NCBI RefSeq assembly: GCF_014652215.1
Contig: NZ_BMYJ01000002.1
Span: 124,001-188,000 of the forward strand
Source of the DNA: Neogemmobacter tilapiae
GTDB taxonomy: Bacteria > Pseudomonadota > Alphaproteobacteria > Rhodobacterales > Rhodobacteraceae
DNA length: 64,000 nucleotides
Reading direction: 5' to 3'
A program made the position numbers and the translations under genes. The notes below the pieces were generated by a model. That model ran no database searches. It saw nothing but the letters and a program-made list of their open reading frames with translations, and was not told the origin of the DNA. Positions 19,018 to 27,154 of the stretch are shown here, in pieces. Within the stretch, counting starts at the first letter, position 1. Each line of letters opens with the position of its first letter.

Positions 19018-20405
19018 ACCTGCAAGCCTTTCGCGCCGAATTGGCCGATCTGGAGATTGACGACAACCCCACTAGCATCCGCGCCAAAAGCCGCGATTTC
19101 TTTTGGTATTCCCCGGTGCTGAAGGCCCGGATGGACCACCTGACCGCCGATCTGGTCATCTCTCCCCGCGATGAGGCCGAGGTGATCCGCATCCTGCGCG
19201 CCGCGTTCGCCCATGACGCGCCGGTCACCGTGCGCGGTTCTGGCACGGGCAATTACGGGCAGGCCATGCCGATGCGGGGCGGCGTGGTCCTGCACATGAA
19301 AAATATGACCGCAGTCAAATCTGTGCATCCGGGCCGGGTGATCGTGGAACCCGGCTGCCTCATCAAGGATCTGGACGCCGCCACCCGCAAACATTCGGGG
19401 CAGGAATTGCGGATGCATCCCTCCACCTGGGCCACGGCGACCATCGGCGGCTTTATCGGCGGCGGCTCGGGGGGCGTGGGGTCCGTCACCTGGGGCGTTC
19501 TGCGCGACCTAGGCAACATCCTGCGCCTGCGCGTGGTGACGATGGAGGCCGAGCCGCGCGTGCTGGAATTTACGGGCGAAGAACTGCACCGCGTCAGCCA
19601 CGCCTATGGCACGAATGGCATCATCACCGAAGTCGAAATGCCCCTCGCCCCGGCCTATGACTGGGTGGAAATCTTTGTCACCCTGCCCGATTGGGATCAG
19701 GCCGTGGCGCTGGCGGGGGGGCTGGCCGATCAGGACGGCATTCTGAAAAAGCTGATCTCGGTCTATGAAGCGCCGACCGCCAAGGATTACTTCCAGCGCG
19801 TCGCCCCCCATGTCGATGCGGCGGATCACTTGCTGGGGCTGATGATCGCGCCGCAGTCGATGGATGGTTTTCTGACCTTTCTCGCCCGCTTTCCCAGTGC
19901 CAAGGTCATCTTCCGCAGCGATGCCCATGACTGGCCGCGCGAACCGGGGGCGGTGTTTGAATATGGCTGGAACCACACCACCCTGCGGGCGCTGAAGGTG
20001 GACCCCTCAATCACCTATCTGCAAGTGCGCTATGCGCCGGGGGATTATGCGGCGCAGATCGCCGCCATCCGCGCCCAGTTTCCCGGTGAGTTGATCCAGC
20101 ATCTGGAAGCGATGCGCGAAAACGGGCGCTCAATGTTCGCGGGCCTGACCTTGGTGAAATTCACCAGCGAGGAACGCCTCGACGCCATCATCAAAGCGCA
20201 TGAGGCTGCGGGGGCGATGATCTTCAACCCGCACCGCTATACGCTAGAGGAAGGCGGACGGCAGTCGGTCGATTCCGTTCAACTGGATTTCAAACGGCAG
20301 GCGGACCCAAAGGGATTGCTCAATCCCGGCAAGATGATCACCTGGGACAGGCCCGATTGGGACTATGCCCGTATGTATGACTATGCCGATATGCGCCGGG
20401 CCTAG
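19014..20405 (+). CDS. FAD-binding oxidoreductase (FAD_binding_4 / GlcD-like)
   Basis: This is a 463-residue cytoplasmic protein of the vanillyl-alcohol-oxidase/PCMH superfamily. The PCMH FAD domain spans about residues 40-215: ISPRDEAEVIRILRAA, VTVRGSGTGNYGQAMP, VEPGCLIKDLDAAT, and GGFIGGGSGGVGSVTWG. The last 30 residues (GLLNPGKMITW) match the C-terminal PKGLLNPGK signature. Members oxidise hydroxy acids, alcohols or heterocycles. Its ATGA overlap with the deaminase-like gene implies successive steps of one pathway. Confidence 0.85.
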   Translation: MNLQAFRAELADLEIDDNPTSIRAKSRDFFWYSPVLKARMDHLTADLVISPRDEAEVIRILRAAFAHDAPVTVRGSGTGNYGQAMPMRGGVVLHMKNMTAVKSVHPGRVIVEPGCLIKDLDAATRKHSGQELRMHPSTWATATIGGFIGGGSGGVGSVTWGVLRDLGNILRLRVVTMEAEPRVLEFTGEELHRVSHAYGTNGIITEVEMPLAPAYDWVEIFVTLPDWDQAVALAGGLADQDGILKKLISVYEAPTAKDYFQRVAPHVDAADHLLGLMIAPQSMDGFLTFLARFPSAKVIFRSDAHDWPREPGAVFEYGWNHTTLRALKVDPSITYLQVRYAPGDYAAQIAAIRAQFPGELIQHLEAMRENGRSMFAGLTLVKFTSEERLDAIIKAHEAAGAMIFNPHRYTLEEGGRQSVDSVQLDFKRQADPKGLLNPGKMITWDRPDWDYARMYDYADMRRA

Positions 20406-20523
20406 CGCGCAAAAAGGGCAAGGAAAGACGTTCGGATCATCCAAACACCCTGTGGATAGGTGCGATCCGGACAAGCGGCGCGGCTATTCTGCCACGTTGC
20501 AACGACAGTGAGAGGCTTTAGCA

Positions 20524-21120
20524 ATGAAGGCGTTGGTGGTGTTTTGCCATCCCTGCAAGGACAGTTTCAACAAGGGCATCCTTGATTTGGTCATGGGTAA
20601 GTTACAGGCAAAAGGGGCCGAGGTTCGGCTGCATGATCTCTATGGCAGCGGTTTTTCCCCAGTCCTGACTTGGGACGAATGGAAGGGCTATCTGACCTGC
20701 CCCGACAACCTCGCCCCCGTCGCGCAAGAGGTGCAAGATCTGCGTTGGTGCGACACGCTGATCTTTGTCTATCCCACTTGGTGGTATGGCTTGCCGGCGA
20801 TGCTGAAAGGTTGGTTGGACCGCGTGCTCTTGCCCGATGTCGCCTTTATGATGCCCGATGCGCAGAACAAAAACATCCGCCCCGGATTGCGCCATATCGA
20901 ACGGTTGGGCGTCTTTACCACCTGCGGTGCAAGCTGGTTCTTGACCCAAGTTGTCGGCGCGCCCGGCAAGCGCACCCTGACGCGCGGGGTGGGCTTTCTG
21001 TGCAAGCCTTGGAAGAAACGGGCCTTTGCGGCCCATTACCGTATGGACAGTTCCACCCCCGAAAGCCGCGCCAAGCATCTGACACGGGTCGGGGCGAAAC
21101 TGGACCGCTTGCTGCGCTAG
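20524..21120 (+). CDS. NAD(P)H-dependent oxidoreductase, flavodoxin-like fold
   Basis: This is a 198-residue protein with the NQO1/KefF/MdaB layout: KALVVFCHPCKDSFNKGI at the N-terminus for FMN/FAD phosphate binding, then the FVYPTWWYGLPAMLKGWLDRV motif (given here as FVYPTWWYGLPAMLKGWL) around residue 80-100, and GVFTTCGAS. It probably reduces quinones or free flavin with NAD(P)H. It begins 118 bases after the FAD oxidase with GAGAGG upstream, so it may have its own promoter or sit late in the same operon. It could serve as partner reductase or as electron acceptor partner in the pathway. Confidence 0.83.
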   Translation: MKALVVFCHPCKDSFNKGILDLVMGKLQAKGAEVRLHDLYGSGFSPVLTWDEWKGYLTCPDNLAPVAQEVQDLRWCDTLIFVYPTWWYGLPAMLKGWLDRVLLPDVAFMMPDAQNKNIRPGLRHIERLGVFTTCGASWFLTQVVGAPGKRTLTRGVGFLCKPWKKRAFAAHYRMDSSTPESRAKHLTRVGAKLDRLLR

Positions 21121-21129
21121 GGGAAGAAC

Positions 21130-21924
21130 ATGACTGCCAGAAACTGGACTGACCTCCGCGCTCCCGAGTTCGTCGATATCTCACCAGAGACCATCGCGAT
21201 CCTGCCCGTGGCCGCCGTCGAACAACACGGGCCCCATTTGCCCGTCGGTACCGACACGCTGATCGCCAAGGGGCTTCTGGATGAAGTGCGGCAGCAATGC
21301 CCCTCCGATCTGAACCTGCTGATCCTGCCCATCCAAACCATCGGCAAATCCAACGAACATCTTTGGGCGCAGGGAACGCTGACCCTGACCGCCGAAACCG
21401 CGCTGAAGGCTTGGGTCGAAATCGGCCTCTCCATCGCCCGCGCGGGCATTAAAAAGCTGATCATCGTCAACAGCCATGGCGGCAATGCTGACCTTATCTC
21501 GATCATCGCCCGCGAATTGCGCGTGCAGGCAGGGATGCAGGTCGTCCGTCTGGGCTGGACGGCCCTTGGCCTGCCCGAGGGGCTGTATTCCGAACGGGAA
21601 ACCCGCTTTGGCATCCATGGCGGCGACTTTGAAACCTCGCTCTTGCTGCATTTCCGCCCCGAAACTGTAGACATGACCCAAGTCCGCGATTTCCCCTCCA
21701 CAGCCGAAACCGCCACCATTTCCCCCATCGGTCCCATCGCGTTGGGATGGGTCTCCTCTGACCTGAATCCGGCGGGCGTGGTGGGCGAGGCGCATCTGGC
21801 CACGGCCGACAAGGGCCGCGCCACCGCCCGCCATTTGGCGCAGGCTTTCCTGACGCTTGCAAGGCAGCTTCAAGACCTGCCATCGGACGGTTTTGCCTCC
21901 GCCGACACGCCTCCAAGCCTTTAG
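21130..21924 (+). CDS. Creatininase-family hydrolase
   Basis: This is a 264-residue metal hydrolase with the creatininase pattern: AAVEQHGPHLPVGTD (Glu31, His33, His36, Asp42), NSHGGN at 114-119, and HGGDFETS around residue 165. The family includes creatinine amidohydrolase, the FAPy deformylase ArfB and the mycofactocin peptidase MftE. All cleave a cyclic or formyl amide next to a heterocycle. It follows the flavodoxin-like gene by 9 bases and closes the catabolic cluster. The exact substrate is unknown. Confidence 0.87.
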   Translation: MTARNWTDLRAPEFVDISPETIAILPVAAVEQHGPHLPVGTDTLIAKGLLDEVRQQCPSDLNLLILPIQTIGKSNEHLWAQGTLTLTAETALKAWVEIGLSIARAGIKKLIIVNSHGGNADLISIIARELRVQAGMQVVRLGWTALGLPEGLYSERETRFGIHGGDFETSLLLHFRPETVDMTQVRDFPSTAETATISPIGPIALGWVSSDLNPAGVVGEAHLATADKGRATARHLAQAFLTLARQLQDLPSDGFASADTPPSL

Positions 21925-22029
21925 TCGCGGTTTCCAAAGTGTTTTCAGGGCTTGACGTCTGGACCGCCGACCGCAACCATTGCAACGGGCAATTGTTCGT
22001 CTGCCCGTCCGTAAACGTTGCAGGTGTTG

Positions 22030-22983
22030 ATGTTCGATTATCGGTTCATGCGCCATACCGGCCAGTCCATTGCTGCGGGTCGCCGCAATTCGCTGATGTT
22101 TGGGGCTTTGCAGTCCCTGTCCCTTCCGGACGAGGCCGGTCAGATCGACATTGCCGCGCTGCAATTGGGAACCGACGGGCCCAAGGTCGTGCGCCTGCAA
22201 TCCAGCGGCCATCAGGTCGATTTGACCGAAGACAATTGCACCACCTTGCTGCTGCCGCGGCGTGGTCGCCTGTCGTCGCGTCTGGGCGATGCGCAATGGC
22301 ACGCCGCACAAAGCAACGGGCTGCTGTTCGGTCCGACCACCCGGTCGACCCAAGTCATCGGACCTTTCGACGCCTTCGCGCTGGTTTTCCCGCATGAGGC
22401 CCTGCTGCGCGCCTTGGCCGGTTCGGTTCGCCTGCCGGACGGTCTGAATTTTCGCGCCGAGGCCCCCGGTCTGGCGCGGATGTTCCGCCTGCTGGCCGAT
22501 ATTCATGATCTGACGGGCGACAATGACGCGGGCCTTCCCCCCGCAAAGGCGGCGCAGGGTCTGGCCGCCATGACCAGCGATGGGCTGGTCGACCTTATTC
22601 TGGGGCAAACCGAAGGCGATCTGCCCGACCGCCAGCCGCGTTCCCATCGCCACCGCGTGCTTTTGGCCGAAGAGATCATGCGGACCCGCGCCGCAGAGCC
22701 GCTGTCCATGGCCGAAATCGCCCGCAATCTGGGCATCAGCCTGCGCAGCCTGCAACTGGCCTTTCAGCAGGTCCGCCATATGGGGCCGCGCGATGCCCTG
22801 AACCGCATCCGTCTGGACATGGCGCATCACCGGCTGCTTTGTGCCCAGCATGGCGATACCGTCACCAGCATCGCTTTGGATTGCGGCGTGTCGCATGTCA
22901 GCCGCTTTGCCGCAGCCTATCGGCAGTCTTTCGGGGAATATCCTGCGGAAACCTTGTCGGAAGCCTTGCGTCGGTCCGCTTGA
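22030..22983 (+). CDS. AraC-family transcriptional regulator
   Basis: This is a 317-residue protein. The C-terminal 100 residues carry two helix-turn-helix units of the AraC type (SMAEIARNLGISLRSLQLAF, then DTVTSIALDCGVSHVSRFAA and YRQSFGEYPAETL). The N-terminal 200 residues resemble the AraC_binding_2 type of ligand domain. The ATG at 22030 is preceded by an AGGTG. A TTGACG-like -35 lies upstream at about 21952. It follows the ABC/deaminase/creatininase cluster on the same strand, after a 105-bp gap, and is its most likely regulator. Confidence 0.87.
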   Translation: MFDYRFMRHTGQSIAAGRRNSLMFGALQSLSLPDEAGQIDIAALQLGTDGPKVVRLQSSGHQVDLTEDNCTTLLLPRRGRLSSRLGDAQWHAAQSNGLLFGPTTRSTQVIGPFDAFALVFPHEALLRALAGSVRLPDGLNFRAEAPGLARMFRLLADIHDLTGDNDAGLPPAKAAQGLAAMTSDGLVDLILGQTEGDLPDRQPRSHRHRVLLAEEIMRTRAAEPLSMAEIARNLGISLRSLQLAFQQVRHMGPRDALNRIRLDMAHHRLLCAQHGDTVTSIALDCGVSHVSRFAAAYRQSFGEYPAETLSEALRRSA

Positions 22984-22991
22984 GGGCAGGC

Positions 22992-23020
22992 TGAGGGCGA
23001 CCCTGGGGAGACCGCCCTCA
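22992..23020 (+). terminator. Hairpin after the AraC regulator gene
   Basis: TGAGGGCG (22992-22999) pairs with CGCCCTCA (23013-23020). It lies 8 bases after the stop but has no T-run, so termination is only suggested. The rest of the gap to 23262 holds no gene that I can support. Confidence 0.35.
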
Positions 23021-23262
23021 TACCCCATCCACTCGCTAACAAAGCAGCACTGCGGCCCGCCGGTCTTTCCCCTGGGTCGGATCGAACCGGGACAAGCCCC
23101 GCAGATGATTCAGGCATAAGGCAAGGCCTGCGGGCCTGACTATCCATTTCGCGCAAAAGGATAGAATGTCAGGAAAAAATGCGCGCAAAAGGTTAGCGGT
23201 AACGATTGTGTAACAAGTGCATCTGATGTGGTGAAAAGCCAGTAGAAGCGGCATTGCCGCGC

Positions 23263-23898
23263 TTAGCGTGTCAAAAAAGCTAGCATGGCAAACGCTATCA
23301 AGCCTGCAATACAAAGCATGTTAAAGCCATATCCCAGCCGGTGCTTCCATCCCCACTTGATCAGCCTCATATCATTACGGACCGGAGCAGCATGGGGGAT
23401 TGTATTTGCGAGCCTTTTTGCATGAAGCGCCGCTGCGGCAGGAATAGCCGCACCTGCGAAGAGTTTGGTTGAAGCGATGTTCGGGCACCATACCACAGCT
23501 TGTATCAAAGTGGTTCCGGTCGACTGCGCCCAGTTCAGCGCCGCGTCTAAAAGTGCGGTTCCAAGCCCCTGACGACGATGATCAGAACGAACGAAGATAT
23601 CCATGATGTCGACTGTCCGGTCATGTGCGTTCTGTGCTTTTATCTGGTTGTGCTGAGCCAAGCACACATAGCCGATTGGTCCGTTCCCTTCGTCCCAGAC
23701 AAAGCAAACGGCAGTGGAACCTTCGATCTTTCGTTGATTTGCAGCCGCGATCAGCCAACGCGACCAGCGGTTAAAATCGTCGGCTGGACCAAAATGGTCA
23801 GGCTGTCGAGACTGGTGCTCGGCATGGGTCTCACGTTGAAAAGCCAGCAAATCCGGCAGGTCTTTTGGGCTTATGGGGCGAATTGCCGACGCAGTCAC
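23263..23898 (-). CDS. GNAT-family N-acetyltransferase with a C-terminal membrane helix
   Basis: This is a 211-residue protein. The GNAT core is clear: [19 protein letters not shown] at the start, then [20 protein letters not shown] with the acetyl-CoA loop (RRQGLGTAL), and [10 protein letters not shown]. After a link rich in Ala comes a basic stretch ([12 protein letters not shown]) and a single C-terminal hydrophobic helix ([18 protein letters not shown]), which would tether the enzyme to the membrane; this is unusual for the family. The GTG start at 23898 overlaps the rimO stop as GTGA. The base composition is less GC-rich than the neighbours. Confidence 0.8.
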   Translation of the reverse strand: MTASAIRPISPKDLPDLLAFQRETHAEHQSRQPDHFGPADDFNRWSRWLIAAANQRKIEGSTAVCFVWDEGNGPIGYVCLAQHNQIKAQNAHDRTVDIMDIFVRSDHRRQGLGTALLDAALNWAQSTGTTLIQAVVWCPNIASTKLFAGAAIPAAAALHAKRLANTIPHAAPVRNDMRLIKWGWKHRLGYGFNMLCIAGLIAFAMLAFLTR

Positions 23899-25274
23899 AC
23901 CCGCCGCCCCCACAGGTCATATTCCCCGGCCTCTTCGACCGTCACCTTGACGATATCCCCCGGCACAAGCCCTTCGAATCCCTCGTCAATGAACAGGTTG
24001 CCGTCGATTTCCGGCGCATCGGCCTTGGTGCGGCAGGTGGCCCCTTCGTCGTCCACCTCGTCCACGATCACATCGATGGTCCGGCCGACTTTGGCCGCCA
24101 GCTTTGCCTCGGAAATGGCTTGCGCCTTTTCCATGAAACGGTCCCAGCGGTCTTGCTTCACCTCGGCAGGCACATGGTCGGGCAGGTCATTTGACCGGGC
24201 CCCGGCGACGTTTTCATACTGGAAGCAGCCGACGCGATCCAGTTGCGCCTCGTCCAGCCAGTCCAGAAGGGTCTGGAATTCGGCCTCCGTCTCGCCCGGA
24301 TAGCCTACGATAAAGGTGGATCGCAGGGTGATGTCGGGGCAGGCGGCCCGCCAGGCGGCGATTTCGTCCAGCGTTTTCGCCGCCGCCGCGGGGCGGGCCA
24401 TGCGGCGCAGAACATCGGGATGGGCGTGTTGGAAGGGGATGTCGAGATAGGGCAGGATCAACCCCTCGGCCATCAGGGGGATCAGGTCGCGGACATGGGG
24501 GTAAGGGTAGACATAATGTAGGCGGACCCAAGCACCCAACTGGCCCATTTCGCGGGCCAGATCGGTGATATGGGCGCGGACATCGCGGTCTTTCCACTGG
24601 GACAGGTCATGCTTCCGGTCCACCCCGTAGGCGCTGGTATCCTGGCTGATCACTAGCAGTTCCTTGACGCCGGCCTGCACCAGTTTTTCCGCCTCGCGCA
24701 GCACGGCATGGGCCGGGCGTGAAACAAGACGGCCGCGCATGTCAGGGATGATGCAGAATTTGCACTTGTGATTGCAGCCTTCGGAGATTTTCAGATAGCT
24801 GTAATGGCGGGGGGTCAGGGTCACGCCGCTGGCGGGCAGCAGGTCGATGAATGGGTCGGGTGAGGGCGGGACCGCCCCGTGAACGGCATCCAGAACCGCC
24901 TCATATTGGTGCGGGCCTGTCACGGCCATCACTTTGGGATGGGCCCCGGTGATGTAATCCGGCTCGGCCCCCAGACAACCCGTCACGATGACCTTGCCGT
25001 TTTCCCGCAGGGCCTCGCCAATCGCTTCCAGAGACTCGGCCTTGGCCGAGTCCAGGAAGCCGCAGGTGTTCACGATGACCGCGTCGGCCCCCTGATAGTC
25101 CGGGCTGATCGCGTAGCCCTCGGCCCGCAGGCGGGTCAGGATGCGTTCGCTGTCCACCAGGGCCTTGGGGCAGCCGAGGGAGACCATGCCGATGGTGGGC
25201 TGCCCCTCCCGACGGGTATCGGGAACGAAGGAACGGGCGAGGTCTGGCCGGAGGCTGGGCGGGTTCTGGGTCAT
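23895..25274 (-). CDS. rimO: Ribosomal protein S12 methylthiotransferase
   Basis: RimO is a radical-SAM iron-sulfur enzyme that methylthiolates Asp of ribosomal protein S12. The 459-residue protein has the N-terminal UPF0004 domain with [15 protein letters not shown] and [10 protein letters not shown]. The radical-SAM cluster motif is [13 protein letters not shown] (C-x3-C-x2-C), and a C-terminal TRAM domain ends the protein. I chose the ATG at 25274 ([10 protein letters not shown]); an upstream ATG at 25289 would add MYIQR. The following GNAT gene overlaps its stop. Upstream lies an AT-rich promoter region with a short palindrome. Confidence 0.95.
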   Translation of the reverse strand: MTQNPPSLRPDLARSFVPDTRREGQPTIGMVSLGCPKALVDSERILTRLRAEGYAISPDYQGADAVIVNTCGFLDSAKAESLEAIGEALRENGKVIVTGCLGAEPDYITGAHPKVMAVTGPHQYEAVLDAVHGAVPPSPDPFIDLLPASGVTLTPRHYSYLKISEGCNHKCKFCIIPDMRGRLVSRPAHAVLREAEKLVQAGVKELLVISQDTSAYGVDRKHDLSQWKDRDVRAHITDLAREMGQLGAWVRLHYVYPYPHVRDLIPLMAEGLILPYLDIPFQHAHPDVLRRMARPAAAAKTLDEIAAWRAACPDITLRSTFIVGYPGETEAEFQTLLDWLDEAQLDRVGCFQYENVAGARSNDLPDHVPAEVKQDRWDRFMEKAQAISEAKLAAKVGRTIDVIVDEVDDEGATCRTKADAPEIDGNLFIDEGFEGLVPGDIVKVTVEEAGEYDLWGRRV

Positions 25275-25318
25275 GCGCTGGATATACAAGGGAATCGGGG
25301 GGCGGGAAAGGGGAGGGT

Positions 25319-25332
25319 TTTCACGCGTGAAA
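25319..25332. promoter_or_regulatory. 14-bp perfect palindrome upstream of rimO
   Basis: TTTCACGCGTGAAA is a perfect palindrome 45 bases before the rimO start, next to an AT-rich stretch (25345-25385) that probably holds the promoter. It is a candidate operator for rimO and the coupled GNAT gene. Confidence 0.4.
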
Positions 25333-25496
25333 TGGGGATTAGGTAATTGATATTGTTGATTTATGCAATATTTTGAATGTGTTTAACGCCCCACCCCATC
25401 CCTCTCCCACAGCGGGGCGGAGGGGGCTGCGCCGAACTTTGGTCGCGCGGTGGGTTGGGGGGCTTTGGTCGCATCGCCCGGCTTGACCCCCGCCCT

Positions 25497-25522
25497 GCAC
25501 CCGTTAGGGTTGGCTTAACCCC
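25497..25522. repeat. CtrA-like direct repeat, copy 1
   Basis: The 26-base segment GCACC-C-GTTAGGGTTGGCTTAACCCC recurs at 26332-26357 with one mismatch. Weaker similarity continues for about 25 bases on the right. Each copy contains TTAG-N7-TTAAC, one base from the CtrA consensus, and a GGGTT/AACCC inverted repeat. This copy lies 36 bases before the methyltransferase remnant. Confidence 0.7.
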
Positions 25523-25557
25523 GCCGTGCTAGGATGGGGACAAGCATCGGGGCGGGC

Positions 25558-25731
25558 ATGACCAATCATCTGTATTACGGCGACAACCTGAAGGTTCTGC
25601 GCGACAGCATCCGCGATGAAAGCGTCGATCTGATCTATCTGGACCCGCCGTTCAATTCCAACGCCAGCTATAGCGTGCTGCTCAAAGGCCCCAGCGGCAC
25701 CGAATCCGCCGCGCAGATTGAGGCGTTTTAG
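25558..25731 (+). pseudogene. DNA methyltransferase, N-terminal remnant
   Basis: The 57-residue reading frame begins with NHLYYGDNLKVLRDSI and VDLIYLDPPFNSNASY. This matches the N-terminal catalytic motif (DPPF, the DPPY-type motif IV) of site-specific adenine methyltransferases that are normally several hundred residues long. It stops after AAQIEAF at TAG 25729, and one base later an unrelated signal-peptide gene starts. None of the rest of the methyltransferase is seen downstream. The fragment lacks the SAM-binding FxGxG motif and cannot be active. It is probably what remained after an insertion or deletion. Confidence 0.75.
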
Positions 25732-25732
25732 T

Positions 25733-26329
25733 ATGAGGACTTCATTTCTTGCTGCGGGAATAACGACCTGTTTTGCACTTGCTTCCGTGCAGGCTGTCGC
25801 TTCTACCAAAGAACTTGAAAGCGCGATCTATCAAGTGATTCCTTTCAATGAAGAACCCTACGTCTCTTTGGATATGCGCAAGGCATATGTGATCGCATTG
25901 CTTGCATATTGGAACAGTTTCGATAGTCGAGTTCCGCGCTTGTCTCCCTCTGAGAACGATTGGATCAAACAAGAGTTAGGCGCGCAAGGTGAGCGTCTAA
26001 ACGGCGCGATCAACTCCCGTGAATATGCGTTGTTTTCGCTATCGCTGGACATTGATAGCTGCGTTTCTACACTGAAAAAGCTGAATGAAGCATACGCTGA
26101 TTCAGTCAAGGCGGAGACGGAAATGTTCCTTTGGCTTGGTATGGTGAAATGCTACGGTCGTATTGACAAAATGATGATCGACTTGCGGCGGGCCGAATTA
26201 TCAGATGGTCGCTATGATGGTGCTTTCTATACTATCGGTTCTTCGCTTATCATGAATGTCTTGTTGGATAAGGTCATTCCGTCGGCAATGGCTGACACAA
26301 TGGGCTGGACTATAAGCGCGAACGAATGA
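25733..26329 (+). CDS. Hypothetical secreted protein
   Basis: This is a 198-residue protein that I do not recognise. A Sec signal peptide (RTSFLAAGITTCFALASVQAVA) is followed by a mainly helical domain with two cysteines (SCVSTLKKL, VKCYGRIDK) that may pair in the periplasm. The composition is visibly more AT-rich than the neighbours, suggesting transfer. It begins one base after the methyltransferase fragment stops and lies between the two copies of a CtrA-like direct repeat, so gene and repeat may have arrived together. Confidence 0.7.
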   Translation: MRTSFLAAGITTCFALASVQAVASTKELESAIYQVIPFNEEPYVSLDMRKAYVIALLAYWNSFDSRVPRLSPSENDWIKQELGAQGERLNGAINSREYALFSLSLDIDSCVSTLKKLNEAYADSVKAETEMFLWLGMVKCYGRIDKMMIDLRRAELSDGRYDGAFYTIGSSLIMNVLLDKVIPSAMADTMGWTISANE

Positions 26330-26331
26330 GC

Positions 26332-26357
26332 GCACCGGTTAGGGTTGGCTTAACCCC
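26332..26357. repeat. CtrA-like direct repeat, copy 2
   Basis: This is the second copy of the repeat at 25497-25522, offset by 835 bases, with one mismatch (G for C at 26337). It precedes the unknown gene at 26403 by about 45 bases, so both copies sit just before a gene start and may act as promoters or operators. Confidence 0.7.
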
Positions 26358-26402
26358 CAACCGGCGAGGGTGGGATAAGGCGGCGCAGGGAGTGTTGGAT
26401 TT

Positions 26403-26960
26403 TTGAGTGAGCAAAAGCCCAACGTCCGCCCCGCCTTCCCCGGCGATGATTGGGCTGAGTTGCGCAATGCAATGGCAATGCATGCTGTGTCGCAGATACA
26501 GATGATTTCTGTGATGGTCGCGCAGGATTACCGTACGGCGATCGAGATTGTCGGGGCAAAGCAAGACCCTGTGGCCTTGGCTTTGGAGGCGGATAACCGC
26601 TTTAATGTGTTTCTTTTTCTGCCAGCGCATGGGCATCTGGCGGCGTTCTGGCGGCGGCACACCAACAGACTTGCACCGCCCAACGAAGCCTCACGGGATC
26701 GGGTCAATCTGCTTTGCGACGAATTTCACGACTGGCTGAAGTATGAGGTCAATCGTTGGTGGCTGGGCAAGGGGCGGCTGATCCGGCGTTTTGCCGTGCT
26801 TCTGGCTCGGTGGAATCGTGTGAACATGCTTGAACTGGAAGAGCAGATGATGATGGAACTGACCGAGTTGTATCCACTGCCGCGCCCGGATACGGACGAT
26901 TTCTTTGACAATCCGGCGCGCTTCTCGCCGTATCCTGATGTAAAGCGCAACGGAGGTTGA
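26403..26960 (+). CDS. Hypothetical protein
   Basis: This is a 185-residue protein with no signal peptide and no family that I recognise. It is rich in Arg, Trp and Met. Features are a helical central part (RNAMAMHAVSQIQMISVMVA), EFHDWLKYEVNRWWLGKGR, and an acidic tail (RPDTDDFFDNPARF). The start appears to be TTG at 26403 (TTG AGT GAG CAA), with AGGGAG ten bases upstream. The stop codon is overlapped by a REP-like element. It follows copy 2 of a CtrA-like repeat. Confidence 0.6.
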   Translation: MSEQKPNVRPAFPGDDWAELRNAMAMHAVSQIQMISVMVAQDYRTAIEIVGAKQDPVALALEADNRFNVFLFLPAHGHLAAFWRRHTNRLAPPNEASRDRVNLLCDEFHDWLKYEVNRWWLGKGRLIRRFAVLLARWNRVNMLELEEQMMMELTELYPLPRPDTDDFFDNPARFSPYPDVKRNGG

Positions 26961-26982
26961 TGGGCCGATGGCCCATCCTACG
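26959..26982 (-). repeat. REP-like palindrome, cluster member 1
   Basis: GATGGGCC-GAT-GGCCCATC is followed by CTACG. On the minus strand this reads GTAG plus hairpin, the layout of REP elements (a GTAG foot next to a palindrome). It overlaps the preceding stop codon. Confidence 0.7.
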
Positions 26983-27009
26983 GGCGCATTTTATGCGGGT
27001 TTGCGGGGC

Positions 27010-27031
27010 GGTGGGTTTCACCCACCCTATG
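27010..27031 (-). repeat. REP-like palindrome, cluster member 2
   Basis: GGTGGGT-TTC-ACCCACC is followed by CTATG. It is a variant of the REP family with a changed stem and a near-GTAG foot. Confidence 0.55.
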
Positions 27032-27045
27032 GGTCGGAAGCGCAT

Positions 27046-27070
27046 GATGGGCCAATGGCCCATCCTACGG
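27046..27070 (-). repeat. REP-like palindrome, cluster member 3
   Basis: GATGGGCC-AAT-GGCCCATC followed by CTACGG is nearly identical to member 1. Both have the GTAG foot on the minus strand. Confidence 0.7.
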
Positions 27071-27072
27071 AA

Positions 27073-27092
27073 CGGGGCGAGCCCGACCTACG
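27073..27092 (-). repeat. REP-like palindrome, cluster member 4 (weak)
   Basis: CGGG-GCGAG-CCCG is followed by ACCTACG. It has a short stem but the same CCTACG tail as the others, and lies directly after member 3. Confidence 0.4.
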
Positions 27093-27154
27093 CTTTACGC
27101 AAATCTTTGGCCGCGCTATCCTTTCCCAAGATGTTGTGTTTTCGGGAGGCCATT

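Noticed and set aside
25558-25731. Active restriction-modification or CcrM gene
   Set aside because: The reading frame is far too short and lacks the SAM-binding motif; its start also differs from CcrM.
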